Part shown: positions 44,776 to 53,205 of the stretch, in pieces
Layout of the letters: every line of letters begins with the position of its first letter
Numbering within the stretch: position 1 is the first letter of the stretch
Assembly: GCF_003600685.1 (NCBI RefSeq)
Contig: NZ_CP032084.1
Location: 2,418,001-2,482,000 of the forward strand
Source of the DNA: Achromobacter sp. B7
GTDB lineage: Bacteria; Pseudomonadota; Gammaproteobacteria; Burkholderiales; Burkholderiaceae_B
DNA length: 64,000 bases
Reading direction: 5' to 3'
Notes under the pieces: model-generated
The model's database searches: none
What the model was told of the DNA's origin: nothing
The model's input: only the letters and a program-made list of their open reading frames with translations
Made by a program: the position numbers and the translations under genes

Positions 44776-45468
44776 TCAGTAGGGCGGGTCGCGTTGTTCC
44801 AGGACGTAGCCCAGGCCCCAGACGGTGTGCAGCAGGCGCGAACTGAAGGGGTCGTCCATTTTCATGCGCAGCCTGCGCACGGCCACGTCGATGGCGTTGG
44901 TGCCACGGTCAAAGTTGATGCCCCACACGTGCGCCGCCAGGTTCATGCGCGACTGCACTTCGCCATGCTTGCGCATCAGCCGTTCAAGCAACGCGAATTC
45001 AATCGCGGTCAGCCGGATGCGTTGGCCTTCGCGCAAGGCCTTGCGGCTTAGCAGTTGCAGTTCAAGATCGCCCACGCGCAAGACGTGTTGCGTGCTGGGC
45101 TCGTCGGCCGGTGAGGATCGCCGGTTGATCGCCTTCATGCGCGCGACCAGCTCGCAGGTGGCATAGGGCTTGGCCAGGTAGTCGTCCGCGCCTTCGCTCA
45201 AGCCTTGCACGCGGGCTTGCAGTTCGTCGCGCGCCGAGACTATCAGCACCGGCACATTGCTTTCCTTGCGCAGTTCCCGCAGCACGGTGAAACCGTCCAT
45301 CACGGGTAGCTGCACATCAAGCAGGATCAGGTCATACGGAAATGTTTTTGCAATGCGTAGGCCGCTTACTCCATCGGTGGCAATGTGGACGATCTGGCCT
45401 TGCTCGGCAAGCGTATGGCTCAGTGCTTCCGCCGAGGTCTTGTCATTGTCGATTACGAGGACTTTCAT
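44776..45468 (-). CDS. OmpR/PhoB-family response regulator, orphan
   Basis: A 230-residue regulator: receiver domain (MKVLVIDNDKTSAEALSHTL, phosphoacceptor aspartate in LILLDVQLPVMDGF, lysine in DDYLAKPYATCEL) and C-terminal winged helix (LTAIEFALLERLMRKHGEVQ, then GTNAIDVAVRRLRMKMDDPF). No histidine kinase gene is adjacent, so its partner is elsewhere. ATG 45468 gives the usual start; 45480 is an in-frame alternative. It is insulated from upstream transcription by a hairpin with a T-run at 45642-45674. Confidence 0.9.
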   Translation of the reverse strand: MKVLVIDNDKTSAEALSHTLAEQGQIVHIATDGVSGLRIAKTFPYDLILLDVQLPVMDGFTVLRELRKESNVPVLIVSARDELQARVQGLSEGADDYLAKPYATCELVARMKAINRRSSPADEPSTQHVLRVGDLELQLLSRKALREGQRIRLTAIEFALLERLMRKHGEVQSRMNLAAHVWGINFDRGTNAIDVAVRRLRMKMDDPFSSRLLHTVWGLGYVLEQRDPPY

Positions 45469-45641
45469 GGGTTGCTGCATCGAATGGACGCCGCTGGCTT
45501 GCGGGGCCGCGCCAAGGCGCGAACCTGCAAATTGGCGGTCTTGTGCAAACGGACTGGCGCAACGATTGCAGCGATGAAGCGTGCACGCCAGGCGACCCGT
45601 CATGCTGACGGCTAATAACGCTCTTGTGAATTGGAAGAGTC

Positions 45642-45674
45642 TTAAAAATGCCCCGACCGGCAGGCCGGTCGGGG
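45642..45674 (-). terminator. minus-strand rho-independent terminator
   Basis: CCCCGACCGG (45651-45660) and CCGGTCGGGG (45665-45674) with a 4-nt loop; on the minus strand the stem is followed by CATTTTTAAG. It stops transcription heading from folE toward the response-regulator gene. Confidence 0.8.
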
Positions 45675-46094
45675 TAAAGCTGCTGCGAACGGTGTGTCAG
45701 ATCGGGGGGGGGAAGGCGACGACACCGTTTTTTGCTGCGACGACTGCAACTTCAAACAACAACTAGACATCTCACGACGTTCGCTTTCGGAGGCTGTGGC
45801 GGCTCCGATGGCTAGGCCGCGGTTCGCAGCGTAATGATTGTGAGGGGGCTGCGAATGACTTCAATGTAGAACGCGTCGGCGCCCTCCGTTCGCTTGAAAA
45901 CGGAGGCTTGCGGTGGGGATTTGGGGCGTTTCAATTGCCCGTGATACGCCGGTCGATTCCGCCAATTCAGGCGGATATCCGGGCGGGTGCGCGCAGACGC
46001 TGCAAAACGAGGCGATGGGCGCGAAATGCCATCGCGCAATCCACCGAGCAAGGACGTCGGCGGGTGCTATCTCCGCGGATTCAATGCCAAGTGA

Positions 46095-46131
46095 AACGGG
46101 CGGTGCAGCCAGCTTGGCCGCACCGCCCGTT
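46095..46131 (-). terminator. inverted repeat after folE
   Basis: AACGGGCGGTGC (46095-46106) and GCACCGCCCGTT (46120-46131) form a 12-bp stem 18 bp after the folE stop, followed on the minus strand by only TTT. Likely folE terminator. Confidence 0.65.
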
Positions 46132-46148
46132 GTGGCGTGCTGGAACGA

Positions 46149-46694
46149 TCAGCGGATCAGGCTGAGGAATTCGGCGCGGGTCGACGGGTTGTCATGAAAT
46201 TCGCCCAGCATCACGGACGTGACCATGGACGAATTCTGCTTTTCAACGCCGCGCATCATCATGCACATGTGCTGCGCTTCGATCACCACGGCCACGCCGG
46301 CCGCGCCGGTCACCTTCTGCACGGCCTCGGCCACCTGGCGGCTGAGGTTTTCCTGGATCTGCAAGCGGCGCGCGTACATTTCAACGATGCGGGCCACCTT
46401 GGACAGGCCCAGCACCTTGCCCGCCGGCAGATACGCCACGTGCGCCTTGCCGATGAAGGGCAGCATGTGGTGTTCACACAGCGAATACAGTTCGATGTTC
46501 TTGACCAGGACAATTTCGCGCGTATCGGACGTGAACAGCGCGCCGTTCACGATTTCGTCCAGGTTCTGCGCGTAGCCCCGGCACAGGTGGCGCATGGCCT
46601 TGGCCGCGCGGGCGGGCGTATCGGCCAGCCCTTCGCGGCTTGGGTCTTCCCCTAGCGCTTCGAGAATGGCGGTGTAGTTCTTTTCCAATGACAT
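46149..46694 (-). CDS. folE: GTP cyclohydrolase I
   Basis: A 181-residue enzyme that converts GTP to 7,8-dihydroneopterin triphosphate, the first step of folate and pterin synthesis. The zinc ligands are in [19 protein letters not shown] and [20 protein letters not shown]; the catalytic region [20 protein letters not shown] is intact. Size and motifs are of the classical FolE type, not FolE2. ATG 46694 follows GGAG; the ORF extends nine codons further upstream without a better site. Confidence 0.95.
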   Translation of the reverse strand: MSLEKNYTAILEALGEDPSREGLADTPARAAKAMRHLCRGYAQNLDEIVNGALFTSDTREIVLVKNIELYSLCEHHMLPFIGKAHVAYLPAGKVLGLSKVARIVEMYARRLQIQENLSRQVAEAVQKVTGAAGVAVVIEAQHMCMMMRGVEKQNSSMVTSVMLGEFHDNPSTRAEFLSLIR

Positions 46695-46888
46695 GGGGGA
46701 CTCCAGGGGCAACACGTTCATCGTGGCATTGTCGCGTGCCGCGTCGGCGACGCGGGAATGCAGGCAAGTCTACCGCAGCGCGCGCTTGCAATCATGGGTA
46801 ACCCCACGCCATGGGCGGTTCATAGGTGGGTCAGGGCAAGGTAAAAGCCGCATTCATGCGACGCCCGGCCCAGCCTTCGGTACGCTCG

Positions 46889-47545
46889 TCAAACCCCCCG
46901 GTTTTCCACCGCGTACTTGATCAGTTCGGCCTGCCCGTCGATACCCAGCTTGCGCTTGATGTTCAAGCGGTGCGTTTCCACGGTGCGCACCGACAGGCCC
47001 AGCGCGTGCGCGATCTGCTTGTTGGCCTGGCCGGTGGCGATGTGGCGAAGCACGTCGCGTTCCCGTTGCGTCAGCAGGGTGGCCGGTGCGCTGGCCTGCG
47101 ACAAACGCACCGCGACGGACGCGCTGAAATAGCTGCGGCCTTCCATCACGGCGCTGATCGCCGTCACGATTTCCTCGGCCGGCTCATCCTTGAGCAGATA
47201 GCCGCGCGCCCCGGCCTTGACCGCCTGCACCATGTATTCCGGGTTGTCGTGCATGGTCAGCACCAGGACGGCAATCTGCGGATAGCGTTCGTGCAGCTGC
47301 GCCGTCAGTTCCAGCCCGCCGCCGCCCGGCATGTTCAGGTCCATCAGCGCCAGGTGGGGCAGGGTGTCGCCAAGCGGGGCTTCGGCCTGGCACGCGGCCA
47401 GGAATGCCAGCGCGGCGGCGGCGTTGCCGGCTTCGCCCACGACCTGAAGACGGGGCACGGTTTCCAGCCGCAACCGCAGGCCGTCGCGTACCAGCGGGTG
47501 GTCGTCAACCAGCAACAGTCGAATGGCGTCGGGCGTGGAATTCAT
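46889..47545 (-). CDS. NarL/LuxR-family response regulator
   Basis: A 218-residue regulator. Receiver domain: RLLLVDDHPLVRDGLRLRLE, phosphoacceptor in HLALMDLNMPGGGGLELTA, conserved lysine in GYLLKDEPAEE. LuxR helix-turn-helix: LTQRERDVLRHIATGQANKQ then GLSVRTVETHRLNIKRKLGI. The start overlaps the stop of the histidine kinase gene by four bases, so they are one two-component system. With cstA divergent from the kinase gene, cstA-ybdD is the likely target (inference). Confidence 0.92.
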   Translation of the reverse strand: MNSTPDAIRLLLVDDHPLVRDGLRLRLETVPRLQVVGEAGNAAAALAFLAACQAEAPLGDTLPHLALMDLNMPGGGGLELTAQLHERYPQIAVLVLTMHDNPEYMVQAVKAGARGYLLKDEPAEEIVTAISAVMEGRSYFSASVAVRLSQASAPATLLTQRERDVLRHIATGQANKQIAHALGLSVRTVETHRLNIKRKLGIDGQAELIKYAVENRGV

Positions 47546-48993
47546 GCGGGGCTCGTTGAAGGGGGAGGTGCGGTCGGGGGAGGGGCGGTCGGGGGAAGGG
47601 CGGCCGGGGGCAGCGGCAGCCAGGCCTGCAAGGTGGTGCCTTGCTGGCTGGAATGAAAACTCAGGTTGCCCGACAGCGCGTTCAGGCGTTCGCGCATATT
47701 GCGCAGCCCGATGCCGCGTCGCGGGTCTTCCTGCACCTGTGCATAGTCAAAACCGCGCCCATCGTCGGTGATGGTCAGGCGCAGATCGTGCGCCGAATAG
47801 GCCAGCGTCATGTCGGCGCGCGTGGCGCGGGCATGGCGGATCACGTTGGTCAGCGCTTCCTGCGTCACGCGGAACAGCGCGGTGGCGTAGGCGTCCGGCA
47901 GCTTCACAGGCTGGCCGGTGGTGGACAGGCGCACGGCCAGCGGCGGCGCGCCGTCCGTGCTGGGAATGGCGAATTCCCTGCCCAGATGTTCCAGCGCGGC
48001 GGGCAGGCCCAGGTCGTCCAGCAGGGTGGGGCGCAGGTTATGCGAAATGCGCCGCACTTCGCCCACCGCCGTGTTCAGCCGGTCCAGCGCGCCGCCCAGC
48101 GGCTTGTCGATATGGGCATGGGCCTGGGGTTCGGCCGGCGGCGCCTGCCGTAATCTTTCCCGGGCGGCTTCCACCGATAGCTTGATGGACACGAGCACCT
48201 GGCTGATGCCGTCATGCAGCTCGCGCGACAGGCGCGCGCGCTCGTCCTCCTGCGACCGCACCACCTGTTGGGCCATCAGGCGCAGCTTGGCGTCGGACTG
48301 CCGGTGGTCGCTGATGTTCAGCGCCAACCCACAGGCCGCCACAAACAGGATCGACACCACGGCAATGCCCGCCACCCAGGCGAACATGCTGCGGATGTTG
48401 GCCTGCGCGGCGGCATCGATACGCACCAGGGCCTGCTCCACGTCATCCAGATAGATGCCGGTGCCCAGCATCCAGCCCCAGCGGTCCAGCACGACCACAT
48501 AGCCCAGCTTTTCCACGGTCTGGTGCGTGGACGGCTTTTCCCACAGGTAATGCACCACCTCGCCTTGCTGCCCGCCCTGGCGCGCGGCCGCCAACAGGTT
48601 CTGGATGACGGCTTGCCCGCGCGTGTCGCGCAGGTTCCAGAGGTCTTGCCCCACCAGCTCGGGCTGGCGCGGGTGCATCAGGTTCTTGCCTTGCAGGTCG
48701 TAGACGAAGAAATAGCCATCGTGGCCGAACTCCATCTGCGCCAGCAGTTCCAGCGCTTTCTGGCGTGTGGCTTCGTCGTCGCCCGTGGCCTGCAACGGCG
48801 CCACGGCGCTGTAGGCCAGGCTGACATAGTGGCGCAACTCGCTTTCCTTGCTGGCCAGCCAGGCGCTTTCCACCACCTGCTTTTCGCGCTGGGCCAGCTG
48901 CAAGCCCTGCACGTAGACGGCCACGGTGATGGCGGCCAAGGCCACCAGCAACGGCACCGCTGCCAGCAGCAGGATCTTCAAGCGCAGCTTCAT
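47542..48993 (-). CDS. HisKA_3 sensor histidine kinase with Cache domain
   Basis: A 483-residue kinase. TM1 is ~residues 8-30; a periplasmic single-Cache domain spans ~35-200 (MEFGHDGYFFVYDLQGKNLM, WGWMLGTGIYLDDVEQALVR); TM2 is ~209-232. The phosphoacceptor histidine is in LSRELHDGISQVLVSIKLSV; the ATP domain has NVIRHARATRADM, ITDDGRGFD and GIGLRNMRERLN. Cache domains of this type bind small carboxylates. It is divergent from cstA, consistent with pyruvate or acetate sensing. The C-terminus is a short Pro/Ala/Thr repeat encoded by a GGGGGAGGYGCGGTC-type tandem array (~47559-47610). ATG 48993. Confidence 0.9.
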   Translation of the reverse strand: MKLRLKILLLAAVPLLVALAAITVAVYVQGLQLAQREKQVVESAWLASKESELRHYVSLAYSAVAPLQATGDDEATRQKALELLAQMEFGHDGYFFVYDLQGKNLMHPRQPELVGQDLWNLRDTRGQAVIQNLLAAARQGGQQGEVVHYLWEKPSTHQTVEKLGYVVVLDRWGWMLGTGIYLDDVEQALVRIDAAAQANIRSMFAWVAGIAVVSILFVAACGLALNISDHRQSDAKLRLMAQQVVRSQEDERARLSRELHDGISQVLVSIKLSVEAARERLRQAPPAEPQAHAHIDKPLGGALDRLNTAVGEVRRISHNLRPTLLDDLGLPAALEHLGREFAIPSTDGAPPLAVRLSTTGQPVKLPDAYATALFRVTQEALTNVIRHARATRADMTLAYSAHDLRLTITDDGRGFDYAQVQEDPRRGIGLRNMRERLNALSGNLSFHSSQQGTTLQAWLPLPPAALPPTAPPPTAPPPSTSPA

Positions 48994-49303
48994 GGGAATT
49001 CTGTCTAAGGGGTGATTGGTGCGCCGCCGCATTGGGGCGGCCTGACGGAGGATGTTGATTAACAGCGAGGATTCACCGGATTCCGCCATTTTATGTTGCG
49101 GCGCATTGCGTAGTAATACGTACCCGGATTGCGTAGTTCCGCGCTTGTTGGCGGGGGGGCAAAACGAAATACTAACGCCCGCGTCCAGCAGGACGCAGCG
49201 CGGGCGCTTGCGCACCCGCCACCCCACAACAATGAGTCTGCCTTCCGCGAGACGAAAAAAGCGTTTCACGCCACAAGCATGGCGGGAGGCAAGAGGAGCA
49301 CTT
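48994..49303. promoter_or_regulatory. divergent region sensor kinase / cstA
   Basis: A 310-bp spacer without a supported gene. It holds the promoters of the two-component system and of cstA. A short CGGATTCCGC-type dyad (~49078) and the pair GTAATACG/TACCCG near 49110 are weak. The cstA ribosome-binding site AAGAGGAG lies 5-12 bp before its ATG. Confidence 0.4.
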
Positions 49304-51385
49304 ATGCAAACCAGCAGTAAGGGACTGGGTCAGCACCTGGTCTGGCTGGCGGTTGCGGTACTGGGCGCGTTTGCGCTGGGCACCGTGGCGCTGGCCAGAG
49401 GAGAGACCATCAACGCGCTTTGGGTGGTAATTGCCGCCGTCTGCGTCTACCTGATCGCATACCGCTACTACAGCCGCTTCATCGCAAAGAACGTGTTCCA
49501 GCTGGATGCCTCGCGCATGACGCCGGCCTGGAAGTACAACGACGGCCTGGACTACGTGCCTACTAATAAGCACGTGCTGTTCGGCCACCACTTTGCCGCC
49601 ATTGCCGGCGCCGGCCCCTTGGTGGGCCCGGTGCTGGCCGCGCAGATGGGTTATCTGCCGGGCATGCTGTGGATTCTGGCGGGCGTGGTGTTCGCCGGCG
49701 CCGTGCAGGACTTCACCATCCTGTTCATCTCGACCCGCCGCGACGGCCGTTCACTGGGTGACCTGGTCAAGTCCGAGCTGGGCAAGATCCCCGGCGTGAT
49801 CGCGCTGTTTGGCGCGTTCATGATCATGGTCATCATCCTGGCCGTGCTGGCGCTGATCGTGGTGAAGGCGTTGACGCATTCGCCGTGGGGCACCTTCACG
49901 GTAGCCGCCACCATCCCCATCGCGCTGTTCATGGGCGTGTACCTGCGCTACATCCGCCCGGGCAAGATCGGCGAGGTCTCCATCATCGGCTTCGTCGGTC
50001 TGATGGCCGCCATCACCTTCGGTCAGGACGTGGCCGCCCACCCGGTGATCGGCCCCATGTTCGATTTCGACGGCAAGGGCCTGACCTGGATCCTGATCGT
50101 CTACGGCTTCATCGCCGCCGTGCTGCCCGTGTGGCTGCTGCTGGCCCCGCGCGACTACCTGTCCACCTTCCTGAAGATCGGCACGATTCTTGGCCTGGCG
50201 ATCGGCATCGTGGTCGTGGCGCCGGAACTGAAGATGCCCGCGCTGACGCAGTTCGTGGACGGCACCGGCCCGGTCTGGTCGGGCAACCTGTTCCCGTTCC
50301 TGTTCATCACCATCGCCTGCGGCGCGGTGTCGGGCTTTCATGCGCTGATCGCCTCGGGCACCACGCCCAAGCTCATCGAAAACGAAATGCAGGCCCGCTA
50401 CATCGGCTACGGCGGCATGCTGATGGAATCCTTCGTGGCCATCATGGCGCTGGTTGCGGCTTGCGTGATCGAGCCGGGCATCTACTACGCCATGAACAGT
50501 CCGGCCGCCGTCATCGGCACCACGCCAGACCAGGTTGCACAAGTGGTCTCCAGCTGGGGCTTCGTGGTCACGCCGCAAGACCTCATCCAGACCGCCAAGG
50601 ACGTCGGCGAAAGCACCATCATTTCGCGCGCGGGCGGGGCGCCCACGCTGGCCGTCGGCATGGCGCACATTCTGCATCAGGCCATTGGCGGCCCGGGCAT
50701 GATGGCGTTCTGGTACCACTTTGCCATCCTGTTCGAAGCGCTGTTCATCCTGACCGCCGTCGACGCGGGCACGCGCGCCGGCCGCTTCATGCTGCAAGAC
50801 TTGCTGGGCACTTTCGCGCCTTCGCTCAAGCGCACCGATTCGCTGCCCGCCAACCTGATCGCCACCGGCTTGTGCGTGGCGGCCTGGGGCTACTTCCTGT
50901 ACCAGGGCGTGGTCGATCCGCTGGGCGGCATCAACACCTTGTGGCCGCTGTTCGGCATCGCCAACCAGATGCTGGCCGCCATTGCGCTGACGCTGGGCAC
51001 CGTGGTGCTGTTCAAGATGAAGCGCGACCGCTACGCCTGGGTCACGATCCTGCCCACGCTGTGGTTGCTGGCGTGCACGCTGACCGCCGGCTGGCAGAAG
51101 CTGTTCCATGCCGATCCGCGCGTCAGCTTCCTGGCCCACGCCAACAAGTACAACGCCGCCATCGCGCAAGGCAATGTGCTGGCACCCGCGCATTCGCTCA
51201 AGGAAATGTCGCGGGTCGTGGTCAACGACTACATCAACGCCGGCCTGTGCGCGATCTTCATGTTCGTGGTGATCAGCATCGTGGTGTTCGGTGTGAAGTC
51301 GGTGCAGCGCGCCCGCGCCGAGAACAAGCCGACGTCCCGCGAGACGCCGTACGAAGCGTTGCCGGCCGCCGCCGGCGCCGACTGA
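49304..51385 (+). CDS. cstA: CstA-family pyruvate/peptide transporter
   Basis: A 693-residue inner-membrane protein with about 16-18 helices. Family features include YNDGLDYVPTNKHVLFGHHF (about residue 80), AGAGPLVGPVLAAQMGYLPG, the ISSG-like SGFHALIASGTTPKLIENE and WPLFGIANQMLAAIALTLGT. CstA and its paralogue BtsT import pyruvate; peptide uptake has also been proposed. The start 49304 follows AGGAG; the open frame before it is not conserved. It is co-transcribed with ybdD 19 bp downstream and divergent from a Cache-domain two-component system. Confidence 0.94.
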   Translation: MQTSSKGLGQHLVWLAVAVLGAFALGTVALARGETINALWVVIAAVCVYLIAYRYYSRFIAKNVFQLDASRMTPAWKYNDGLDYVPTNKHVLFGHHFAAIAGAGPLVGPVLAAQMGYLPGMLWILAGVVFAGAVQDFTILFISTRRDGRSLGDLVKSELGKIPGVIALFGAFMIMVIILAVLALIVVKALTHSPWGTFTVAATIPIALFMGVYLRYIRPGKIGEVSIIGFVGLMAAITFGQDVAAHPVIGPMFDFDGKGLTWILIVYGFIAAVLPVWLLLAPRDYLSTFLKIGTILGLAIGIVVVAPELKMPALTQFVDGTGPVWSGNLFPFLFITIACGAVSGFHALIASGTTPKLIENEMQARYIGYGGMLMESFVAIMALVAACVIEPGIYYAMNSPAAVIGTTPDQVAQVVSSWGFVVTPQDLIQTAKDVGESTIISRAGGAPTLAVGMAHILHQAIGGPGMMAFWYHFAILFEALFILTAVDAGTRAGRFMLQDLLGTFAPSLKRTDSLPANLIATGLCVAAWGYFLYQGVVDPLGGINTLWPLFGIANQMLAAIALTLGTVVLFKMKRDRYAWVTILPTLWLLACTLTAGWQKLFHADPRVSFLAHANKYNAAIAQGNVLAPAHSLKEMSRVVVNDYINAGLCAIFMFVVISIVVFGVKSVQRARAENKPTSRETPYEALPAAAGAD

Positions 51386-51404
51386 CCCCCAACGGAGACG
51401 CCGC

Positions 51405-51617
51405 ATGCTGTTCAGCAACATGACCTCGGCAGCCGGCGCCGCCGGCCGCTACCTGGGCCAAACGCTACGGTTGATGGTCGGCGTGCCCGACTACGAAACC
51501 TATGTCGAGCACATGCGGCGCACCCACCCGGACCAGGAGCCGATGACCTACGAAGCCTTCTTCCGCGAACGCCAGGACGCGCGATACGGCGGCAAGAAGC
51601 GAATCGGCTGCTGCTGA
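51405..51617 (+). CDS. ybdD: YbdD/YjiX family protein
   Basis: A 70-residue protein of the family (DUF466) encoded after cstA in many proteobacteria. Core motif LMVGVPDYETYVEHMRRTHP then MTYEAFFRERQDARYGGKK, ending with a CC dipeptide. The small partner is needed for transport by CstA-type proteins in enterobacteria. Spacing of 19 bp from cstA and the terminator after it define a two-gene operon. Confidence 0.92.
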   Translation: MLFSNMTSAAGAAGRYLGQTLRLMVGVPDYETYVEHMRRTHPDQEPMTYEAFFRERQDARYGGKKRIGCC

Positions 51618-51636
51618 GGTTGAGTGAACACAATTA

Positions 51637-51663
51637 AAACAAGCCCCCGTGTGGGGCTTGTTT
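51637..51663 (+). terminator. terminator after cstA-ybdD
   Basis: AAACAAGCCCC (51637-51647) and GGGGCTTGTTT (51653-51663) form a perfect 11-bp stem with a short loop, followed by ATTTT. It works for the plus-strand operon; the A-rich left flank gives a T-run for minus-strand transcripts from the T6SS locus as well. Confidence 0.9.
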
Positions 51664-51715
51664 ATTTTGGGGTGGCGGTGGAAGGCAGGGGATGCCCGAC
51701 AAGCTGCGGGGTCAT

Positions 51716-51802
51716 TCAACGACCCGAACCTGGGCGCGAATTTCCACCTAGGTACACCGCCAGCCGCGCCTGATAGGCGAAAGAATCGGCATTTGAACTC
51801 AT
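51716..51802 (-). pseudogene. 5' remnant of a T6SS VasX-like effector gene
   Basis: The ATG at 51802, preceded by GGAG at the same spacing as in the intact effector gene, encodes MSSNADSFAYQARLAV and then runs out of homology, ending at a stop after 28 codons. Thirteen of these 16 residues match the intact effector start MSSHASSFAHQARLAV (minus strand from 61855). The rest of the effector is absent before the cstA-ybdD terminator. It directly follows the DUF4123 gene, exactly where an effector gene would lie. Interpreted as a deletion remnant; a short functional peptide is unlikely. Confidence 0.7.
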
Positions 51803-51804
51803 CG

Positions 51805-52782
51805 TTAACTCCGCACTCTGTTCAGGGTGTAAAGCACGTCGCGCCATTCCGCAGTATCCAGCGCCGCAAAAGAATCCAGTAGCCGAGCCTTGCCGGCCAC
51901 CGCCTCTTGAATGCACTGCTGAATACGTGGGTGCGTTTCCAGATGCGGGTGCACCATCAGATGCTTCAAGGCAAAGGTCACGCGGTCCGAGGCGTTGCGC
52001 AGCCCCAGCGCATGGGTGCGCCGTAGATGCGACAAGACCTTGGCAGCCGCGTGCGTGGCGGGGCCGGGCTTGTCCTGCATTAAGGGCGCCAGCGCGCGCG
52101 CGTCGGCTGGCATCGGCTGATCGGCCAGCCGCTTCCACGCGGTCAACACGTTGCCCACCAGCGGCGCCAGGTGCTGCGCGTTCATGTCCGCCGTGTCGAA
52201 AATCGGCGTCGGCGTGTTGTTGTGGCTGCGCAGCTGCAACAAGCGGCCCGCGCTGTTCGGCACGATCCACTGCGTGATGGGGTTCAACCACGAGCCCATG
52301 CGCTCGCGCAAACTGACGGCCAACAACTCCAGCCGCAACGGTTCGAATAGGGGTATGACGCGCTGCGCATCCTGATCGGGCACCAGGCAGCGCTGCGCCA
52401 GGTCCTCGGCCAATACAGCCAAAGGCGAAGGGCTGTTCAGCCAACCGCACACCATGCGCTTGCCGCCGATGGGCTCGGCCAGCGCGGTGTTGACCGTCAG
52501 GCGCAGCACGTCCCGATCGAACCGCTGGCCCGCTTCAGCCAACGTGATCAGCTTGGGACAGGCGGACGTGTCGTGTGCCAGGTCCGCACGCAAAACGGGC
52601 GCGATAGCCTCCGCTGCAAACCGCGCCAGCAGCTTGTCGGGATGCAAGGGGCTATCGTCGGCGCGATCAGCCTGGGGATCGATCAACAGATAAAAGCCCT
52701 GGTCGGCGTTTCGGGACCGGGCAAGCAAAGCCGCAAACGATGTCATCGTGGCGGCATCCGGCAAGAAGCCGGACAGCGGCAA
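51805..52782 (-). CDS. DUF4123-type T6SS effector adaptor, N-terminus uncertain
   Basis: A protein of up to 325 residues from a TTG at 52782 (or 313 from the ATG at 52746). The segment GFYLLIDPQADRADDSPLHP, then ACPKLITLAEAG, fits the start of DUF4123, the chaperone/adaptor family that loads effectors onto VgrG. The C-terminus LLDSFAALDTAEWRDVLYTL is recognisable again as a remnant at 61870-61945. No good ATG or ribosome-binding site exists at the 5' end. The -1/+1 frame from ATG 52883 (MDIALALAALLFERRPALVA) looks like the missing N-terminus, so a frameshift around 52800-52840 is suspected. It would normally serve an effector encoded just downstream, here reduced to a remnant. Confidence 0.6.
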   Translation of the reverse strand: MPLSGFLPDAATMTSFAALLARSRNADQGFYLLIDPQADRADDSPLHPDKLLARFAAEAIAPVLRADLAHDTSACPKLITLAEAGQRFDRDVLRLTVNTALAEPIGGKRMVCGWLNSPSPLAVLAEDLAQRCLVPDQDAQRVIPLFEPLRLELLAVSLRERMGSWLNPITQWIVPNSAGRLLQLRSHNNTPTPIFDTADMNAQHLAPLVGNVLTAWKRLADQPMPADARALAPLMQDKPGPATHAAAKVLSHLRRTHALGLRNASDRVTFALKHLMVHPHLETHPRIQQCIQEAVAGKARLLDSFAALDTAEWRDVLYTLNRVRS

Positions 52783-52844
52783 AGTGCGTGCGTAGGCATA
52801 GCGTTGTCCTGGTTGCGCGGCGCGGCCACTAGGGCAGGGCGCCT

Positions 52845-53102
52845 TTCAAAAAGAAGTGCTGCCAGGGCTAATGCAATATCCATGCCATGCGCGGCGCCGG
52901 CACAAAAGCCTCAACGCTATCAATAGCTTACGAACGTATCGTGTGTGGCAGTCAGCGTGGTGCAATGCCTGCGATTTGAAATTGACGGGGTTTTTAACGA
53001 GAACCGAGCCAGTTTTGGCCCGATAAAAACTAAGCGCCGCCTTATCAACGACTTACGGCGGGCCATATTTGGCTCGATCGAGCCAAATATGGCCCGACAG
53101 GT
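52845..53102. repeat. shared T6SS-locus element, copy A, with 36-bp palindrome
   Basis: This non-coding stretch is homologous to 61941-62199. Shared parts: AATGCAATATCC (52870), TATCAATAGCTTA (52918), TATCAACGACTTA (53043) and three GCCA-N4-TGGC dyads at 53008-53019, 53062-53073 and 53082-53093. All aligned landmarks from 52918 on have the same 9097-bp offset. 53060-53095 is a perfect palindrome with arms GGGCCATATTTGGCTCGA and its complement. It lies 5' of the DUF4123 gene, so it is probably the control region of the effector operon. This element accounts for most of the 52783-53205 gap. Confidence 0.75.
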
Positions 53103-53205
53103 ATCGCTTAAGCCCAAACGCGCGGGGCCCGGCTGCCGGGCAAGACTGGCCCGGCGCGCATCCCCGGTCAGGACAGTTCCAGCGCCCGTGCGCCTACCGC
53201 GCCGC

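Larger units (their letters stand above)
45469..46148. other. 680-bp region without a recognised gene
   Basis: Small ORFs are open here (for example minus 45812-46051 ending VIRSPLTIITLRTAA and plus 45913-46197), but none has recognisable motifs or a good ribosome-binding site. The region contains two hairpins (46095-46131, 45642-45674). It may be a decayed gene; nothing further can be supported. Confidence 0.4.

Noticed and set aside
45913..46197. 94-codon plus-strand ORF in the 45.5-46.1 kb gap
   Set aside because: No ribosome-binding site, runs antisense into folE and has no recognisable motif.
49751..51421. 556-codon minus-strand ORF opposite cstA
   Set aside because: Shadow of the CstA frame, with His/Gln/Arg-rich composition typical of antisense GC-rich DNA.
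53060..53095. Reading the 36-bp palindrome as an ordinary rho-independent terminator
   Set aside because: There is no T-run on either strand and no loop; conserved spacing to other motifs in the second copy argues for a protein-binding role.
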